A stretch of DNA of 64,000 nucleotides. It comes from Larkinella punicea (GTDB taxonomy: Bacteria; Bacteroidota; Bacteroidia; Cytophagales; Spirosomataceae). Below the pieces are notes generated by a model. That model saw only the letters and a list, made by a program, of their open reading frames with translations. It was not told the DNA's origin and made no database searches. Shown here one piece after another: positions 53,813-62,602 of this stretch (within the stretch, counting starts at the first letter, position 1; each line of letters opens with the position of its first letter). The translations under genes and the position numbers were made by a program. The stretch is taken from the NCBI RefSeq assembly GCF_003334855.1, contig NZ_QOWE01000012.1:168323-232322 (forward strand), written 5' to 3'.

Positions 53813-55171
53813 TTATGAGGTCAAAAAATCCCGAAACCAGTGTCCCGACTGCTTTACAATTCGCTGCTGGGTGGGATAGTCGACGTAGACCAGTCCGAAG
53901 CGGGGGCGGTAGCCTTCGGCCCACTCAAAATTGTCCATCAGCGACCACGCAAAATAACCGCCGACCTTGAAGCCCTCCTGTTTGGCCCGCAACACTTCCC
54001 TGAGGTAGGCCTGGTAGAACGCCAAACGCTGCGGATCGTTCACCACGCCGTTTTCCAACCGATCCGGAAAAGCCGCCCCGTTCTCGGTGATGATAATTTC
54101 GTTGACTTTTTCGTAGGCCGAAAACTGCCGGATCACCTGATAAATCCCTGCCGGATACACCTCCCACGCCATGTCGGTGGTCTCGGTCACCTGCCGCCGG
54201 TGGGGTTTCACTTCTCTGGCCCAGAAATACGGTGTCAACCAATCGTGACGCACCACCAGCCGGAAGTAGTTTTGCAGGCCGATAAAATCGAAATCGAAAG
54301 CCGCCCGTTGCAGGTCGCCGAGGTTGGCGTATTTGGTCATGATCTGTTTCAGCAAGGGCGCTTCCCGAACCGGATAGCCCAGGCCCAGGCTGGGTTCGAT
54401 GAACAGCCGGTTGCCGAGCGCGTCGATCCGGGCGGCTGCCCGAACATCCCGCACCTGCTGCGTGTGGGGTTCGACCGGGGCGCAGAAAAGCGTGGTACCA
54501 ATCCGGGCGTTGGGCACATTCCGGCGGATGATCCGTCCGCCTTCGCCCTGACAGATCACGGCGTGATGAACCGCCGGCAGAAAATTCCACAGTCCCCGCC
54601 GACCCGGCGCGTGAATACCGGCAAAATAACCGCCCGCCGTAAACACCAGCGGCTCGTTCAGCACCATCCAGTTTTTGACCTTGTGGCCGAAGGCTTTGGT
54701 GCAGCAATCGACAAATTCGGAAAACCAGCGGATCACCGCGCGGTTGGTCCAGCCGCCTTTGGCTTCGAGGGCGTGGGGCAAATCCCAGTGGTAGAGCGTG
54801 ACCCAGGGTTCAATGCCCATCGCCAGACAGGTGTCGATCAGGCGGTTGTAAAAATCCAGCCCCCGTTCATTGACGCGGCCCGTTCCGTCGGGCATAATGC
54901 GCGACCACGAAAGCGAAAATCGGAAAGCCTTGAAACCCAGACTTTTTAATAAAGCCAGATCGGTTTCGTAGCGGTGGTAAAACTCGCAGGCCACATCGCC
55001 GTGATCCCGCAAACGACCCCAGCGTTTGTCGTGCGTGAAGGTGTCCCAAATGGAAGGCCCGCGTCCGTCGGTCTGGTGAGCGCCTTCGATCTGATAGGCG
55101 GCTGTGGCGGCTCCCCAGACAAAATCGGCCCCGAAATCCTGGCGGGAAAAGGATGGTGGTGAAGGATGCAA
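53813..55171 (-). CDS. Glycoside hydrolase family 1 beta-glucosidase
   Basis: The 452-residue protein has the GH1 signatures: FVWGAATAAYQIEGA, TLYHWDLPHALEAKGGW, the acid/base Glu173 in VLNEPLVF and the nucleophile Glu363 in IITENGAAF. It hydrolyses beta-linked glycosides; the exact sugar is not shown. The start must be TTG at 55171, because the frame has no Met before the conserved GH1 opening and the -7 box TACCTTTG lies 8 nt upstream. No signal peptide is present, so it is probably cytoplasmic. Confidence 0.93.
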   Translation of the reverse strand: MHPSPPSFSRQDFGADFVWGAATAAYQIEGAHQTDGRGPSIWDTFTHDKRWGRLRDHGDVACEFYHRYETDLALLKSLGFKAFRFSLSWSRIMPDGTGRVNERGLDFYNRLIDTCLAMGIEPWVTLYHWDLPHALEAKGGWTNRAVIRWFSEFVDCCTKAFGHKVKNWMVLNEPLVFTAGGYFAGIHAPGRRGLWNFLPAVHHAVICQGEGGRIIRRNVPNARIGTTLFCAPVEPHTQQVRDVRAAARIDALGNRLFIEPSLGLGYPVREAPLLKQIMTKYANLGDLQRAAFDFDFIGLQNYFRLVVRHDWLTPYFWAREVKPHRRQVTETTDMAWEVYPAGIYQVIRQFSAYEKVNEIIITENGAAFPDRLENGVVNDPQRLAFYQAYLREVLRAKQEGFKVGGYFAWSLMDNFEWAEGYRPRFGLVYVDYPTQQRIVKQSGHWFRDFLTS

Positions 55172-55179
55172 AAGCGGTA

Positions 55180-55187
55180 CAAAGGTA
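55180..55187 (-). promoter_or_regulatory. -7 box of the GH1 gene
   Basis: The minus strand reads TACCTTTG, ending 8 nt before the TTG start at 55171. The same octamer is used by three other genes in this window. Confidence 0.5.
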
Positions 55188-55362
55188 GATTGAACGCGGA
55201 AAGGTAGCGGGTTTCGGGCGGCATCGCCCCCTTCGGCCTGTTAAGAAAGTGTTAAGAAAACCGTAAAAAAACACCGGATGCGCACGCATTGATAACCGGA
55301 CCGTAAAATTCATGTAACCCTGCCAATGTAGCTTCGCTTCCGAAAACCGTACAATTTCTTTC

Positions 55363-56529
55363 ATGCGCTTATTGTTTCTGGTACAGGGAGAAGGTCGCGG
55401 CCACCTGACGCAGGCTCTTTCGTTTGCTCAGTTGGTCGAAACCGCTGGTCATGAGGTGGTTGGTGCGCTGGTGGGTGTTACCCAAAACCGCCCAACCCCC
55501 GCTTTTTTCAGCGAGCAATTCCCGGCTCCGATCACGCCCCTTTCCAGTCCCGGACTGGTCTACCACACCCGAACCAATGCCCTGCAACCTTCCAGAACGG
55601 CGCTGAAGGCTATTTTAAACGCCCGAACCTACCGGCGCAGCATGCGTCAGATTCGGGATGCCATTGAAACCCTGAAACCTGATCTGGTCATTAATTTTTA
55701 TGAATTGCTGGGTGGACTGACCTACGGTTTTTACCGCCCGACGGTGCCTATGCTCTGCGTGGCCCACCAGTATCTGGCTTTTCACCCCCGGTTTTCCTTT
55801 CCGAAAGGGCAGCTTCTGGACCGAATGCTGTTTAAACTCACCTCCCGGCTGACGGCCTGGGGTGCCCGGGAACTGCTGGCTTTGTCTTTCGATCAGCAGC
55901 CCGACGTGCCCGGCAGCCGGGTGCGCGTGGTTCCTCCCCTGCTGCGCCGGGAAGCTACGGAACGCAATCCGACACCGGGCGACTTTCTGCTGGCCTACAC
56001 CACACAGCCGGGGCTGGTTTCCCAACTGGTGAAGGCCCATCAGCAACACCCGGATCTGCCGATGCGTTTATTTCATGCGGGAGCGTCGGTGGCAGAAGAG
56101 CGGATCGACGCGACCCTGACCTACCACGCCATTCACAGCCAACGGTTTCTGGAGGCCATGCAGGCGTGCCGGGCGGTGGTGACCACCGCCGGTTTTGAAG
56201 CCGTTTGCGAAGCTTTTTATCTGGGAAAACCCGTCCTGATGATTCCTCAACCCAACCATTTCGAACAGGCCTGCAATGCGCTGGATGGTCAGCGGGCCGG
56301 GGTTGGCGTTGCTTCCAACACCTTCGACCTGAGCCGTTTGCTTGATTTTATGCCCCACTACGATGCCCAGGCCAGCGAACAGTTCCGGGCCTGGCACGGG
56401 CGGGGCTATTTCCTATTTCTGGCAGCTTTAAACCGGGCGGTCAACCCGGAAAGCTCCAACCGAAAGCCCAGACAGCGGTCGAAGACCCTGTCTGCGGCTG
56501 GGAATGGCAGCTTTTTTACCACAAAATGA
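55363..56529 (+). CDS. GT-B glycosyltransferase
   Basis: The 388-residue protein opens with MRLLFLVQGEGRGHLTQALS, a glycosyltransferase start of the MurG/GT28 type. It ends its catalytic region with the donor-binding segment TTAGFEAVCEAFYLGKPVLM, followed by a PxPNHFEQ motif. It probably transfers a sugar in envelope or exopolysaccharide synthesis. The last 20 codons (after LNRAVNPES) derive from a dispersed repeat also seen at 25.7 kb, so the natural end of the protein was probably earlier. Confidence 0.82.
   Translation: MRLLFLVQGEGRGHLTQALSFAQLVETAGHEVVGALVGVTQNRPTPAFFSEQFPAPITPLSSPGLVYHTRTNALQPSRTALKAILNARTYRRSMRQIRDAIETLKPDLVINFYELLGGLTYGFYRPTVPMLCVAHQYLAFHPRFSFPKGQLLDRMLFKLTSRLTAWGARELLALSFDQQPDVPGSRVRVVPPLLRREATERNPTPGDFLLAYTTQPGLVSQLVKAHQQHPDLPMRLFHAGASVAEERIDATLTYHAIHSQRFLEAMQACRAVVTTAGFEAVCEAFYLGKPVLMIPQPNHFEQACNALDGQRAGVGVASNTFDLSRLLDFMPHYDAQASEQFRAWHGRGYFLFLAALNRAVNPESSNRKPRQRSKTLSAAGNGSFFTTK
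56471..56496 (+). repeat. Single copy of the 25.7-kb repeat inside a coding sequence
   Basis: GACAGCGGTCGAAGACCCTG and the next bases match the arm of the perfect inverted repeat at 25751-25775 except for one base (TCTGCGG against TCAGCGG). It lies in the final codons of the glycosyltransferase gene and supplies part of its C terminus. Confidence 0.8.
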
Positions 56530-56573
56530 TTACATTGAGTCACTAAATCGGTATACTCTTTTCTTTTTCAAAC

Positions 56574-58181
56574 ATGCTTTCCTCTCCTACATTACGCGGG
56601 CTGCTGTCCGGCACCTTGCTCACGCTTTCGGTGCTGGCTCACGCCCAACATACCGCCCAGGGCTTTGTTTTTGAAGACCGCAACCAGAACGGCAAAAAAG
56701 ACCGCACCGAACCGGGGCTGGCGCAGGTTCCGGTTTCCAATGGCCGCGAGGTGGTGCTGACGGATGCCAAGGGTCAGTATCAACTGCCGGTCGGGCTTGA
56801 TCATATTCTTTTTGTGATCAAGCCAACGGGCTACAAACTGCCCGTCAACGCCCAGAATTTGCCCCAGTTCTTTTACCGGCACAAACCCAACGGCTCTCCG
56901 CAACTGAAATTTCCGGGCGTTGCCCCCACGGGGCCCTTGCCCAAATCCGTCGACTTTGCGCTCACCAAACAAGACGAGCCGGATCAATACCAGATTCTGG
57001 TGTTTGGCGATCCGCAGGCCTACACCACGGAGCAGATTGCCCATTTCGACCGGGGAGTGGTTTCCGAACTGCAGGGCAAAACCGGCAATTTCCGGTTCGG
57101 GATCAGCCTGGGCGACCTAGTGGGCGACAATCCGGCGCTATTCGGTGACTATAATACCGTCATTCGCAAACTCGATCTGCCGTGGTTTCAGGTGATGGGC
57201 AATCACGACATGAACTACGATGTGAAAGCGGATAGTTTGTCGGACGAAAGTTTCGAGGCTATGTATGGCCCCAACACCTACGCGTTTACGCAGGGAAAAG
57301 TCCATTTCATCGTTCTGGATGATATTCTCTACCCCGATCCGCGCGACCAGAATGGCTACCAGGGCGGTTTGCGCCCCGATCAACTGGCGTTTGTTGAAAA
57401 CGATTTGAAACACGTACCGAAAGACCATCTGGTGGTTTTGTGCCATCACATTCCGCTATTCAGCGAAGGCGCGGGGGAAGCCTTTCGGAAAGCCGACCGC
57501 CAGCGGTTGTTCAATGCGCTCAAAGACTTTCCGCACACGTTGTCGCTCTCGGCCCACACGCACATTCAGCAACACTTTTTTTACGGCAAGGAGGCCGGGC
57601 TGGATCGGGTCAATCCGCACCACGAATACAACGTTGGCACGACCTCGGGCGATTGGTATTCCGGCGAAAACAACGCGCTGGGCGTACCGGTTTCAACGAT
57701 GCGCGATGGAACGCCCAAAGGCTATATGTTCCTGACTTTCAACGGCAATCAGTATTCGTTCGACTACCGGATTGCGGGACAGCCCGAAACCTACAAGATT
57801 GGTTTGTATGCACCGAAAGCGATTGCTAAGGGTCAGGTGGGTCGTAATGATCTGTATGCCAACTTCTTCCAGGGCAGCAAGCGTGATTCGTTGGAATACC
57901 GCATCGGCCAGGGTGCGTGGAAACCGATGATTCGGGTCGAGGAAGCCGATCCCGGATTACTCGGCGTTCGGTACCGGTATGATTCTGCCGAACAGCCATT
58001 GGGTGGAACGAAACCTTCAGCACCCATTCTGTCGACGCATTTGTGGAAGGCCAAACTGGGCGGTAACCTGCCCGCTGGTGAGCACACGGTTGAAGTTCGT
58101 GCCAAAGACGCCTATGGTCGGACCTTCACCGGCAACACGGTTTTTAAGGTAGTCGAAGCCTCAGCGGTTTCTGAAAAATAG
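56574..58181 (+). CDS. Calcineurin-like metallophosphoesterase
   Basis: The 535-residue protein has a signal peptide (LLSGTLLTLSVLAHA). An N-terminal beta domain of the metallophosphoesterase N-terminal type follows (FVFEDRNQNGKKDRTEPGLA). The phosphoesterase motifs come in order: GDPQ with Asp146, GDLVGDN, GNHD with His211, CHHIP and SAHTH. The C-terminal region, about 380-530, is a further beta domain common in Bacteroidota members. It should act in the periplasm on a phosphate ester; the substrate is unknown. Confidence 0.9.
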   Translation: MLSSPTLRGLLSGTLLTLSVLAHAQHTAQGFVFEDRNQNGKKDRTEPGLAQVPVSNGREVVLTDAKGQYQLPVGLDHILFVIKPTGYKLPVNAQNLPQFFYRHKPNGSPQLKFPGVAPTGPLPKSVDFALTKQDEPDQYQILVFGDPQAYTTEQIAHFDRGVVSELQGKTGNFRFGISLGDLVGDNPALFGDYNTVIRKLDLPWFQVMGNHDMNYDVKADSLSDESFEAMYGPNTYAFTQGKVHFIVLDDILYPDPRDQNGYQGGLRPDQLAFVENDLKHVPKDHLVVLCHHIPLFSEGAGEAFRKADRQRLFNALKDFPHTLSLSAHTHIQQHFFYGKEAGLDRVNPHHEYNVGTTSGDWYSGENNALGVPVSTMRDGTPKGYMFLTFNGNQYSFDYRIAGQPETYKIGLYAPKAIAKGQVGRNDLYANFFQGSKRDSLEYRIGQGAWKPMIRVEEADPGLLGVRYRYDSAEQPLGGTKPSAPILSTHLWKAKLGGNLPAGEHTVEVRAKDAYGRTFTGNTVFKVVEASAVSEK

Positions 58182-58324
58182 AGATGGAAACCGCCGAGGT
58201 TTCGGGCAAAAACCGCCCGAAACCTTAACAAAAACTTAACATTGGGCTTTTGTTTCCGGCTATTTTTTTGTATTTGTTTGTAGATTTTTTTATTCCCAGG
58301 AATACCATCAAACCAACACACTGT

Positions 58325-58543
58325 ATGAAGGCCCAAAAGAAGGCACTGGCTACCGATATTTCAACTTCTGTCGAATCAAAACTGGCCGAAATTGGTGAAC
58401 AATCGAAGAAAGTCAAAAAGATGATTCAGCAATCGGCGAAGAAGCTGGCCGCCAAACTGATCAAAGTGACGAAAAAAGAAGAAAAGAAGAAGCTCAAGGC
58501 CCAGAAAACGAAAAAAGCAAAGACCGCAGTAGCCATTCAGTAA
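58325..58543 (+). CDS. Lysine-rich histone H1-like protein
   Basis: The ATG at 58325 gives 72 residues. A frame extending upstream to 58250 would add a hydrophobic leader and is unlikely. The product is lysine- and alanine-rich (KKLAAKLIKVTKKEEKKKLK) with little else, like bacterial histone H1-like DNA-binding proteins. A nucleoid-related role is inferred only from composition. A perfect 17-bp terminator follows at 58546. Confidence 0.7.
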   Translation: MKAQKKALATDISTSVESKLAEIGEQSKKVKKMIQQSAKKLAAKLIKVTKKEEKKKLKAQKTKKAKTAVAIQ

Positions 58544-58545
58544 CT

Positions 58546-58585
58546 AAAAAACAGTCCGGAAGCAACATCTTCCGGACTGTTTTTT
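58546..58585 (+). terminator. Perfect 17-bp rho-independent terminator
   Basis: The arms 58546-58562 and 58569-58585 are exact reverse complements, loop 6 nt, ending in a run of six T. It follows the histone-like gene by 2 bp. Confidence 0.92.
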
Positions 58586-58676
58586 TAGCTAAAAACTTCG
58601 CAAACCGTTCACATTTCCTTTACGCTGGGGTCATTTTCGAGTTGCACCTTTACGCAAACATTCCGAAACCCGTTGC

Positions 58677-59177
58677 GTGACTCAATCTCTGCGTGAACTG
58701 CTGCTCCGACGACTCAACCAGGCATTCTGGTTAGTTTTGCTCATGAGTCTGGCCGGATGGGGAGCCTGGCGTTTCTCCCGATTGGCCACTCCGGCGAATG
58801 AACCCATGCAAACCAACCGAATCGACCGGGAGTTTCAACAACTTCATCTTCAATCCATTACCTCACTCGACTCTTCAGTAAACGGGCTTCGGCTGGCAGT
58901 GATCAGCGGGGAATCGGAACCCGTGCTGCTGGCCCTGACCGAACAACTCCGGCAGCAGGCGCAGGAAGTTACGCTCCTGTCGTCGTCCCGCGAAACCGTA
59001 TTAGCCCCCCACTCGTCGGTTATCCAGCCTCTGCTGCTGGATCAGTGTCAGAAATTCCGGCAGCTACTGCACCGGAAAGCGTCGGTTCGTTTGCTCTCTC
59101 AACACCTCGCCGAATTTCAGTCGCAAGTCCGGCATCTCCAATACCGGGTGGCGGGGAATTATCCGGACACGTTGTAA
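58677..59177 (+). CDS. Hypothetical one-helix membrane protein
   Basis: The frame has no ATG before the helix, so the start is the GTG at 58677. The 166-residue protein has one membrane helix (QAFWLVLLMSLAGWGAWRF). The rest is helical, Gln/Leu-rich and probably a coiled coil in the periplasm (LALTEQLRQQAQEVTLLSSS). I do not recognise its family. Other genes nearby give no functional hint. Confidence 0.55.
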   Translation: MTQSLRELLLRRLNQAFWLVLLMSLAGWGAWRFSRLATPANEPMQTNRIDREFQQLHLQSITSLDSSVNGLRLAVISGESEPVLLALTEQLRQQAQEVTLLSSSRETVLAPHSSVIQPLLLDQCQKFRQLLHRKASVRLLSQHLAEFQSQVRHLQYRVAGNYPDTL

Positions 59178-59218
59178 ATACGTTTAGGTTTCACCATTGA
59201 CCTCCGTTTTCCCGGTGG

Positions 59219-59248
59219 TTGAATCTTTGGTAAATAGCCCTACATTTG
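59219..59248 (+). promoter_or_regulatory. Promoter of the DUF1801 gene
   Basis: TTG at 59219-59221 and TACATTTG at 59241-59248 are 19 nt apart, matching the Bacteroidota consensus. The leader before the ATG at 59267 is about 12-18 nt. Confidence 0.65.
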
Positions 59249-59266
59249 GTGGATTGAACACGACGC

Positions 59267-59671
59267 ATGAACAAGCCTAGCAGCACGGAACAGGTAACGG
59301 AACATATTCAGAAACTCGCCCCGAAACTGGGTCTGCTCGTTGAATCCATCCGGCAGCTCTTTTTGAGCACCGATCCCGACATTGGCGAACGAATTAAGTG
59401 GAACAACCCGAGTTTTTATTACAAGGGCGACATGAAACCGTTCGATCCGAAGGAATACAAACGGGATCTGGCGGTTTTCAATCTTCACAGAGGAAAGATC
59501 ATGCTGGTTTTTCCCAGCGGGGCTAAAATCCCTGACCCCTCCACATTACTCGAAGGCACATACGAAGACGGCCGACGAATTGCCGTTTTTACGACGCAGG
59601 AAGATATTGACGCAAAAGCAGCCGCATTGCAGGTCGTGATCAAAGAATGGCTGAAACTGGTGGAAAAATGA
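59267..59671 (+). CDS. DUF1801 (YdhG/iron-chaperone-like) protein
   Basis: The 134-residue protein matches the DUF1801 pattern: an N-terminal helix that starts IRQLFLSTDPDIGERIKWNN, then PSFYYKGDMKPF, FNLHRGKIMLVFPSG, and a C-terminal helix near LQVVIKEWL. Members include YdhG and frataxin-like proteins with roles suggested in iron handling, but not established. There is no signal peptide. It has a clear promoter. Confidence 0.85.
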   Translation: MNKPSSTEQVTEHIQKLAPKLGLLVESIRQLFLSTDPDIGERIKWNNPSFYYKGDMKPFDPKEYKRDLAVFNLHRGKIMLVFPSGAKIPDPSTLLEGTYEDGRRIAVFTTQEDIDAKAAALQVVIKEWLKLVEK

Positions 59672-59681
59672 ACATAGGGTT

Positions 59682-60356
59682 CTACTTCAACGCAAACCGA
59701 TAAACCCGGTCGTAGGGATGTTTCGGATCCAAAACCGTTTTTTCAACGAAGCGAAAACCATTCGAATCCAATAGATGAAACAAGGCCTCTTCCGTGAATA
59801 GTGGTCGACGGCATCCCTGGTGTTTTTGGCCTTTTCGACGGGCGACCAACTCTCCAATAAACAGATAACCGTCTTTTTTCAAATTACCCCGAATGCTGGC
59901 CAGCATTTCATTGGAATGGGTAAACTCATGGAGGCTGTTTTCGATGATGATTTTGTCGAAAAACCGGCTGGGCAATCCTGTTTCCTGCTCACTCCCCCGT
60001 ACCGGAATAAAAAACGCCGAACAGGTTTGCCCCCTGATTTGGTACAACTGCCGGATGGTCAACGAAAGCTTTTCGGGCTGAAGGCACACCGGGTCAATGT
60101 CCTCAAGATGAATGGTCAGACTATCGGCCATCATCGAGTAAATGATTTCCCGAACGCCCGAACCCGCCCCAATACTGGCAATCTTTTCCGTCTTCTGAAA
60201 ATTGTAAATCCCGCTGTATGTTTTTAACATCCATTCAATCGCTTCTTTTTTCGTATAATGCTTGTCCAAACATTCATTACCCTCAAATTGAGCCTGTGAA
60301 AAGGGGCTAATCAGAAGTAGTATGAAAATGAGATAGAATTGCTTCTCTAAATCCAT
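59682..60356 (-). CDS. Methyltransferase-like protein with an export signal
   Basis: The 224-residue protein begins with a hydrophobic signal (KQFYLIFILLLISPFSQAQ). It continues with a class I SAM methyltransferase pattern: motif I IASIGAGSGVREI, the acidic loop DIDPVCL, and IIIENSLHEFTH. Later segments include GNLKKDGYLFIGELV. SAM is not expected in the periplasm, so either the domain has another use or the leader is an unusual anchor. It is somewhat A+T-rich compared with the central genes and may have been acquired. Confidence 0.7.
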   Translation of the reverse strand: MDLEKQFYLIFILLLISPFSQAQFEGNECLDKHYTKKEAIEWMLKTYSGIYNFQKTEKIASIGAGSGVREIIYSMMADSLTIHLEDIDPVCLQPEKLSLTIRQLYQIRGQTCSAFFIPVRGSEQETGLPSRFFDKIIIENSLHEFTHSNEMLASIRGNLKKDGYLFIGELVARRKGQKHQGCRRPLFTEEALFHLLDSNGFRFVEKTVLDPKHPYDRVYRFALK

Positions 60357-60379
60357 GGGGGCGGCTTCATCGTTATTTT

Positions 60380-60880
60380 CTAGCTATTATCGGTCTTATT
60401 CTCGTCAAGTTTTTTCCTTTCCTCTATCACTTCATCAATCATCAGCACATCGTTTAAATCTTTCGGTCGTCGTGCCAAGATCTTTATTTCACGTAAGTCA
60501 TTGATACCAATGAAACGAATTCGATAGCCTGCCTTTGTAATGAATTCCTGCGCTCGACTTCGGCAGTCTTCATAATTGAATCGAAAATGAACGCGTGTCA
60601 TTATGTCGATTGGGCCTAGATCAATCCTTATAATTTGCGGTTTTGTAAAATCGAGTATCCCAATCGTCGCTGTATCCTCTTGACTATAGCCCAGATCCTG
60701 CAATACATTCAATAATTTCTCCTTGTTTACATTAGTTGGTTGTAACCATAAATCAGCGTCCTGGGTAAAACGAACGGCCCCATTTAACAAGAGGGCGAGC
60801 CCACCAACCAACATATATTCTAACTGCTGTTTTTCGGCAGATGCTACAAATTGGAGAAAATCACTGTTTTCTACATCCAT
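60380..60880 (-). CDS. Nucleotidyltransferase-like protein (DUF6036-type)
   Basis: The 166-residue protein has the minimal nucleotidyltransferase pattern YMLVGGLALLLNGAVRFTQD, followed by ADLWL: a GG motif, an Arg-x-Thr and paired Asp. No membrane helix or signal is present. The A+T-rich composition contrasts with its neighbours. Its 5' end overlaps the small upstream gene by 10 bp. Such pairs are sometimes toxin-antitoxin modules, but this one's activity is not known. Confidence 0.7.
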   Translation of the reverse strand: MDVENSDFLQFVASAEKQQLEYMLVGGLALLLNGAVRFTQDADLWLQPTNVNKEKLLNVLQDLGYSQEDTATIGILDFTKPQIIRIDLGPIDIMTRVHFRFNYEDCRSRAQEFITKAGYRIRFIGINDLREIKILARRPKDLNDVLMIDEVIEERKKLDENKTDNS

Positions 60881-61068
60881 GATGGCCTACTTATGCTAAT
60901 TCTTTGCCCAGCTTTTGGCTGAAGTCCTCCCAGTTCAATATAAATCCGGCGCATCTTTATGTACTCCTCCCATCTCTCTTCCGGTGTCATTCGGGCATAT
61001 AACTGCACCTGTTCCCTATGAGGGTCATCCAGGTCTTTATAAACCGTTATCCGTTTCTTCTTTTCCAT
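60871..61068 (-). CDS. Small protein paired with the nucleotidyltransferase
   Basis: The 65-residue protein is basic and helical (MEKKKRITVYKDLDDPHREQ, then MTPEERWEEYIKMRRIYIEL). Its end overlaps the start of the nucleotidyltransferase by 10 bp, which implies coupled expression. It may be the partner of that protein, for example an antitoxin. I do not recognise a domain. Confidence 0.6.
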   Translation of the reverse strand: MEKKKRITVYKDLDDPHREQVQLYARMTPEERWEEYIKMRRIYIELGGLQPKAGQRISISRPSWM

Positions 61069-61100
61069 ACCTCAAACAACGTCAATTTCCTGTATAACAC

Positions 61101-61131
61101 AAAAAGGACACCGTTGGAGCGGCATCCTTTT
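61101..61131 (-). terminator. Terminator of the nucleoside permease gene
   Basis: On the minus strand a stem of AAAAGGA and TCCTTTT with an inner CCG/CGG pairing ends in a T-run. It lies 23 bp past the stop at 61154. Confidence 0.7.
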
Positions 61132-61153
61132 GAAAATTTTAACACGAGAGGCT

Positions 61154-62404
61154 TTACAACGGGCCCGTTACCAGCTCATCTTCAGCCGGTACGGTTTTCT
61201 TCCGGTCGTTGAACATCAGAATAAACAACACCAGCACCACCGCAGCAATGCCCGCCGGAACCAGCCAGACCGAGGTCCAGTCTACTTTGCCATCGACCGT
61301 ATACAGATCGGCTACGATTCCGGCCAGTTTGGAACCGATACCCATTCCGATTCCGTAGGTCGCCAGCGTGATCAGACCCTGCGCTGAGGACTTGATGCGC
61401 TCTCCGGCTTTGTTGTCGGTGTATATCTGGCCGGTTACAAAGAAGAAATCGTAGCAGACACCGTGCAAAACGAAGGCAATGTAGAACATCCACTCGCCCG
61501 AAGCAGCGTCGCCGTACCCAAACAACAGAAATCGAATAATCCAGGCCACCAACCCAACCACCAACATGTATTTAACGCCCAGCCGAGTGAACGCCAAGGG
61601 AATCAGAAGCATGAAAAAAAACTCGGAAGCCTGCCCCAGCGACATGATATTCTCAACATTAAAACTTTTCGGATCAGCACCCGGGAAGGCAGCCTTGTAG
61701 GCATCGGTCACCGACGGATTGGCCATCGCGTAATAAAACGACAGCGGGATACAGATTAGAACCGACGACAGAAAGAAAATGGCAAACGACCGGTCTTTCA
61801 GCATTTTGAAAGCATCGACGCCCAGAATCTGGCCAATAGACGCGCTGGCAGTAGCTTTGGGGGGCGTATGCGGCAGTGTGAAGGAAAACAAACCAAAAAA
61901 CAGCGCAGTGTACATAGCGATCTGGAAAATGGCTACCTGATCGCCTATTCCCAGGAATCCCACAATATTCGTAACGACGATCCAGGCCACGGTTCCCAAC
62001 ACCCGGATGCCCGGAAATTCCTTCTCCGGATTTTTCATCTGCTGCATGGCAATGGACGTGGTCAGCGACATGGCCGGGGCAAACGTGAGGCAGTAGGCCA
62101 GTATCTGCCAGAAAAACGCATCAGCGTCTTTCTCCTGAATCAGAAAAAACAGAATGGCCGCGCCCGCCAGATTCAAAACGCCCAGCACTTTCTGGGCGGC
62201 AAAATAGCGGTCGGCAATCAGACCGACAAAGAAGGGAGCCACCAGCATCGCCAGTGAAAAAGCCGTGTAGGCATTGCCGACCTGATCGCCGGTCGCGTTC
62301 AATTGGGTGAAAAGATACTTGCTCATCTGTCCGTACCAGGCTCCCCATACCGAAAACAGGAGAAACATCATTACAGAGAGTTGAATGCGGGTTTTGAGAT
62401 TCAT
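61154..62404 (-). CDS. Nucleoside permease (NupG-type MFS)
   Basis: The 416-residue protein has about 12 membrane helices. It contains the family segments QMSKYLFTQL, NAYTAFSLAMLVAPFFVGLI and ADRYFAAQKVLGVLNLAGAA, and the centre FPGIRVLGTVAWIVV. These match nucleoside:H+ symporters of the NupG family (PF03825). It should import nucleosides across the cytoplasmic membrane. It stands alone. Confidence 0.9.
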   Translation of the reverse strand: MNLKTRIQLSVMMFLLFSVWGAWYGQMSKYLFTQLNATGDQVGNAYTAFSLAMLVAPFFVGLIADRYFAAQKVLGVLNLAGAAILFFLIQEKDADAFFWQILAYCLTFAPAMSLTTSIAMQQMKNPEKEFPGIRVLGTVAWIVVTNIVGFLGIGDQVAIFQIAMYTALFFGLFSFTLPHTPPKATASASIGQILGVDAFKMLKDRSFAIFFLSSVLICIPLSFYYAMANPSVTDAYKAAFPGADPKSFNVENIMSLGQASEFFFMLLIPLAFTRLGVKYMLVVGLVAWIIRFLLFGYGDAASGEWMFYIAFVLHGVCYDFFFVTGQIYTDNKAGERIKSSAQGLITLATYGIGMGIGSKLAGIVADLYTVDGKVDWTSVWLVPAGIAAVVLVLFILMFNDRKKTVPAEDELVTGPL

Positions 62405-62590
62405 TGGGTTACGTCAGGATTTGATGAATGCGTTCAAATTGGGCTACGCTTGCGGGTTTGAAGTTAATTGAAATGCATTTAGCGTCAAATGTTGGTTGCA
62501 TAAGTTTCAATCTGATCCAATTTTTTATCAATTCAGCCCTAATCTTTTACGTTTGATAAATACTTCGCAATTTTCAGTTTTTGCAACCCT

Positions 62591-62598
62591 TACCTTTG
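62591..62598 (+). promoter_or_regulatory. -7 box 4 nt before a start codon
   Basis: TACCTTTG ends 4 nt before the ATG at 62603, the same octamer and spacing as at 1803-1810. The transcript is probably leaderless. No clear -33 TTTG was found. Confidence 0.6.
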
Positions 62599-62602
62599 GA
62601 AC

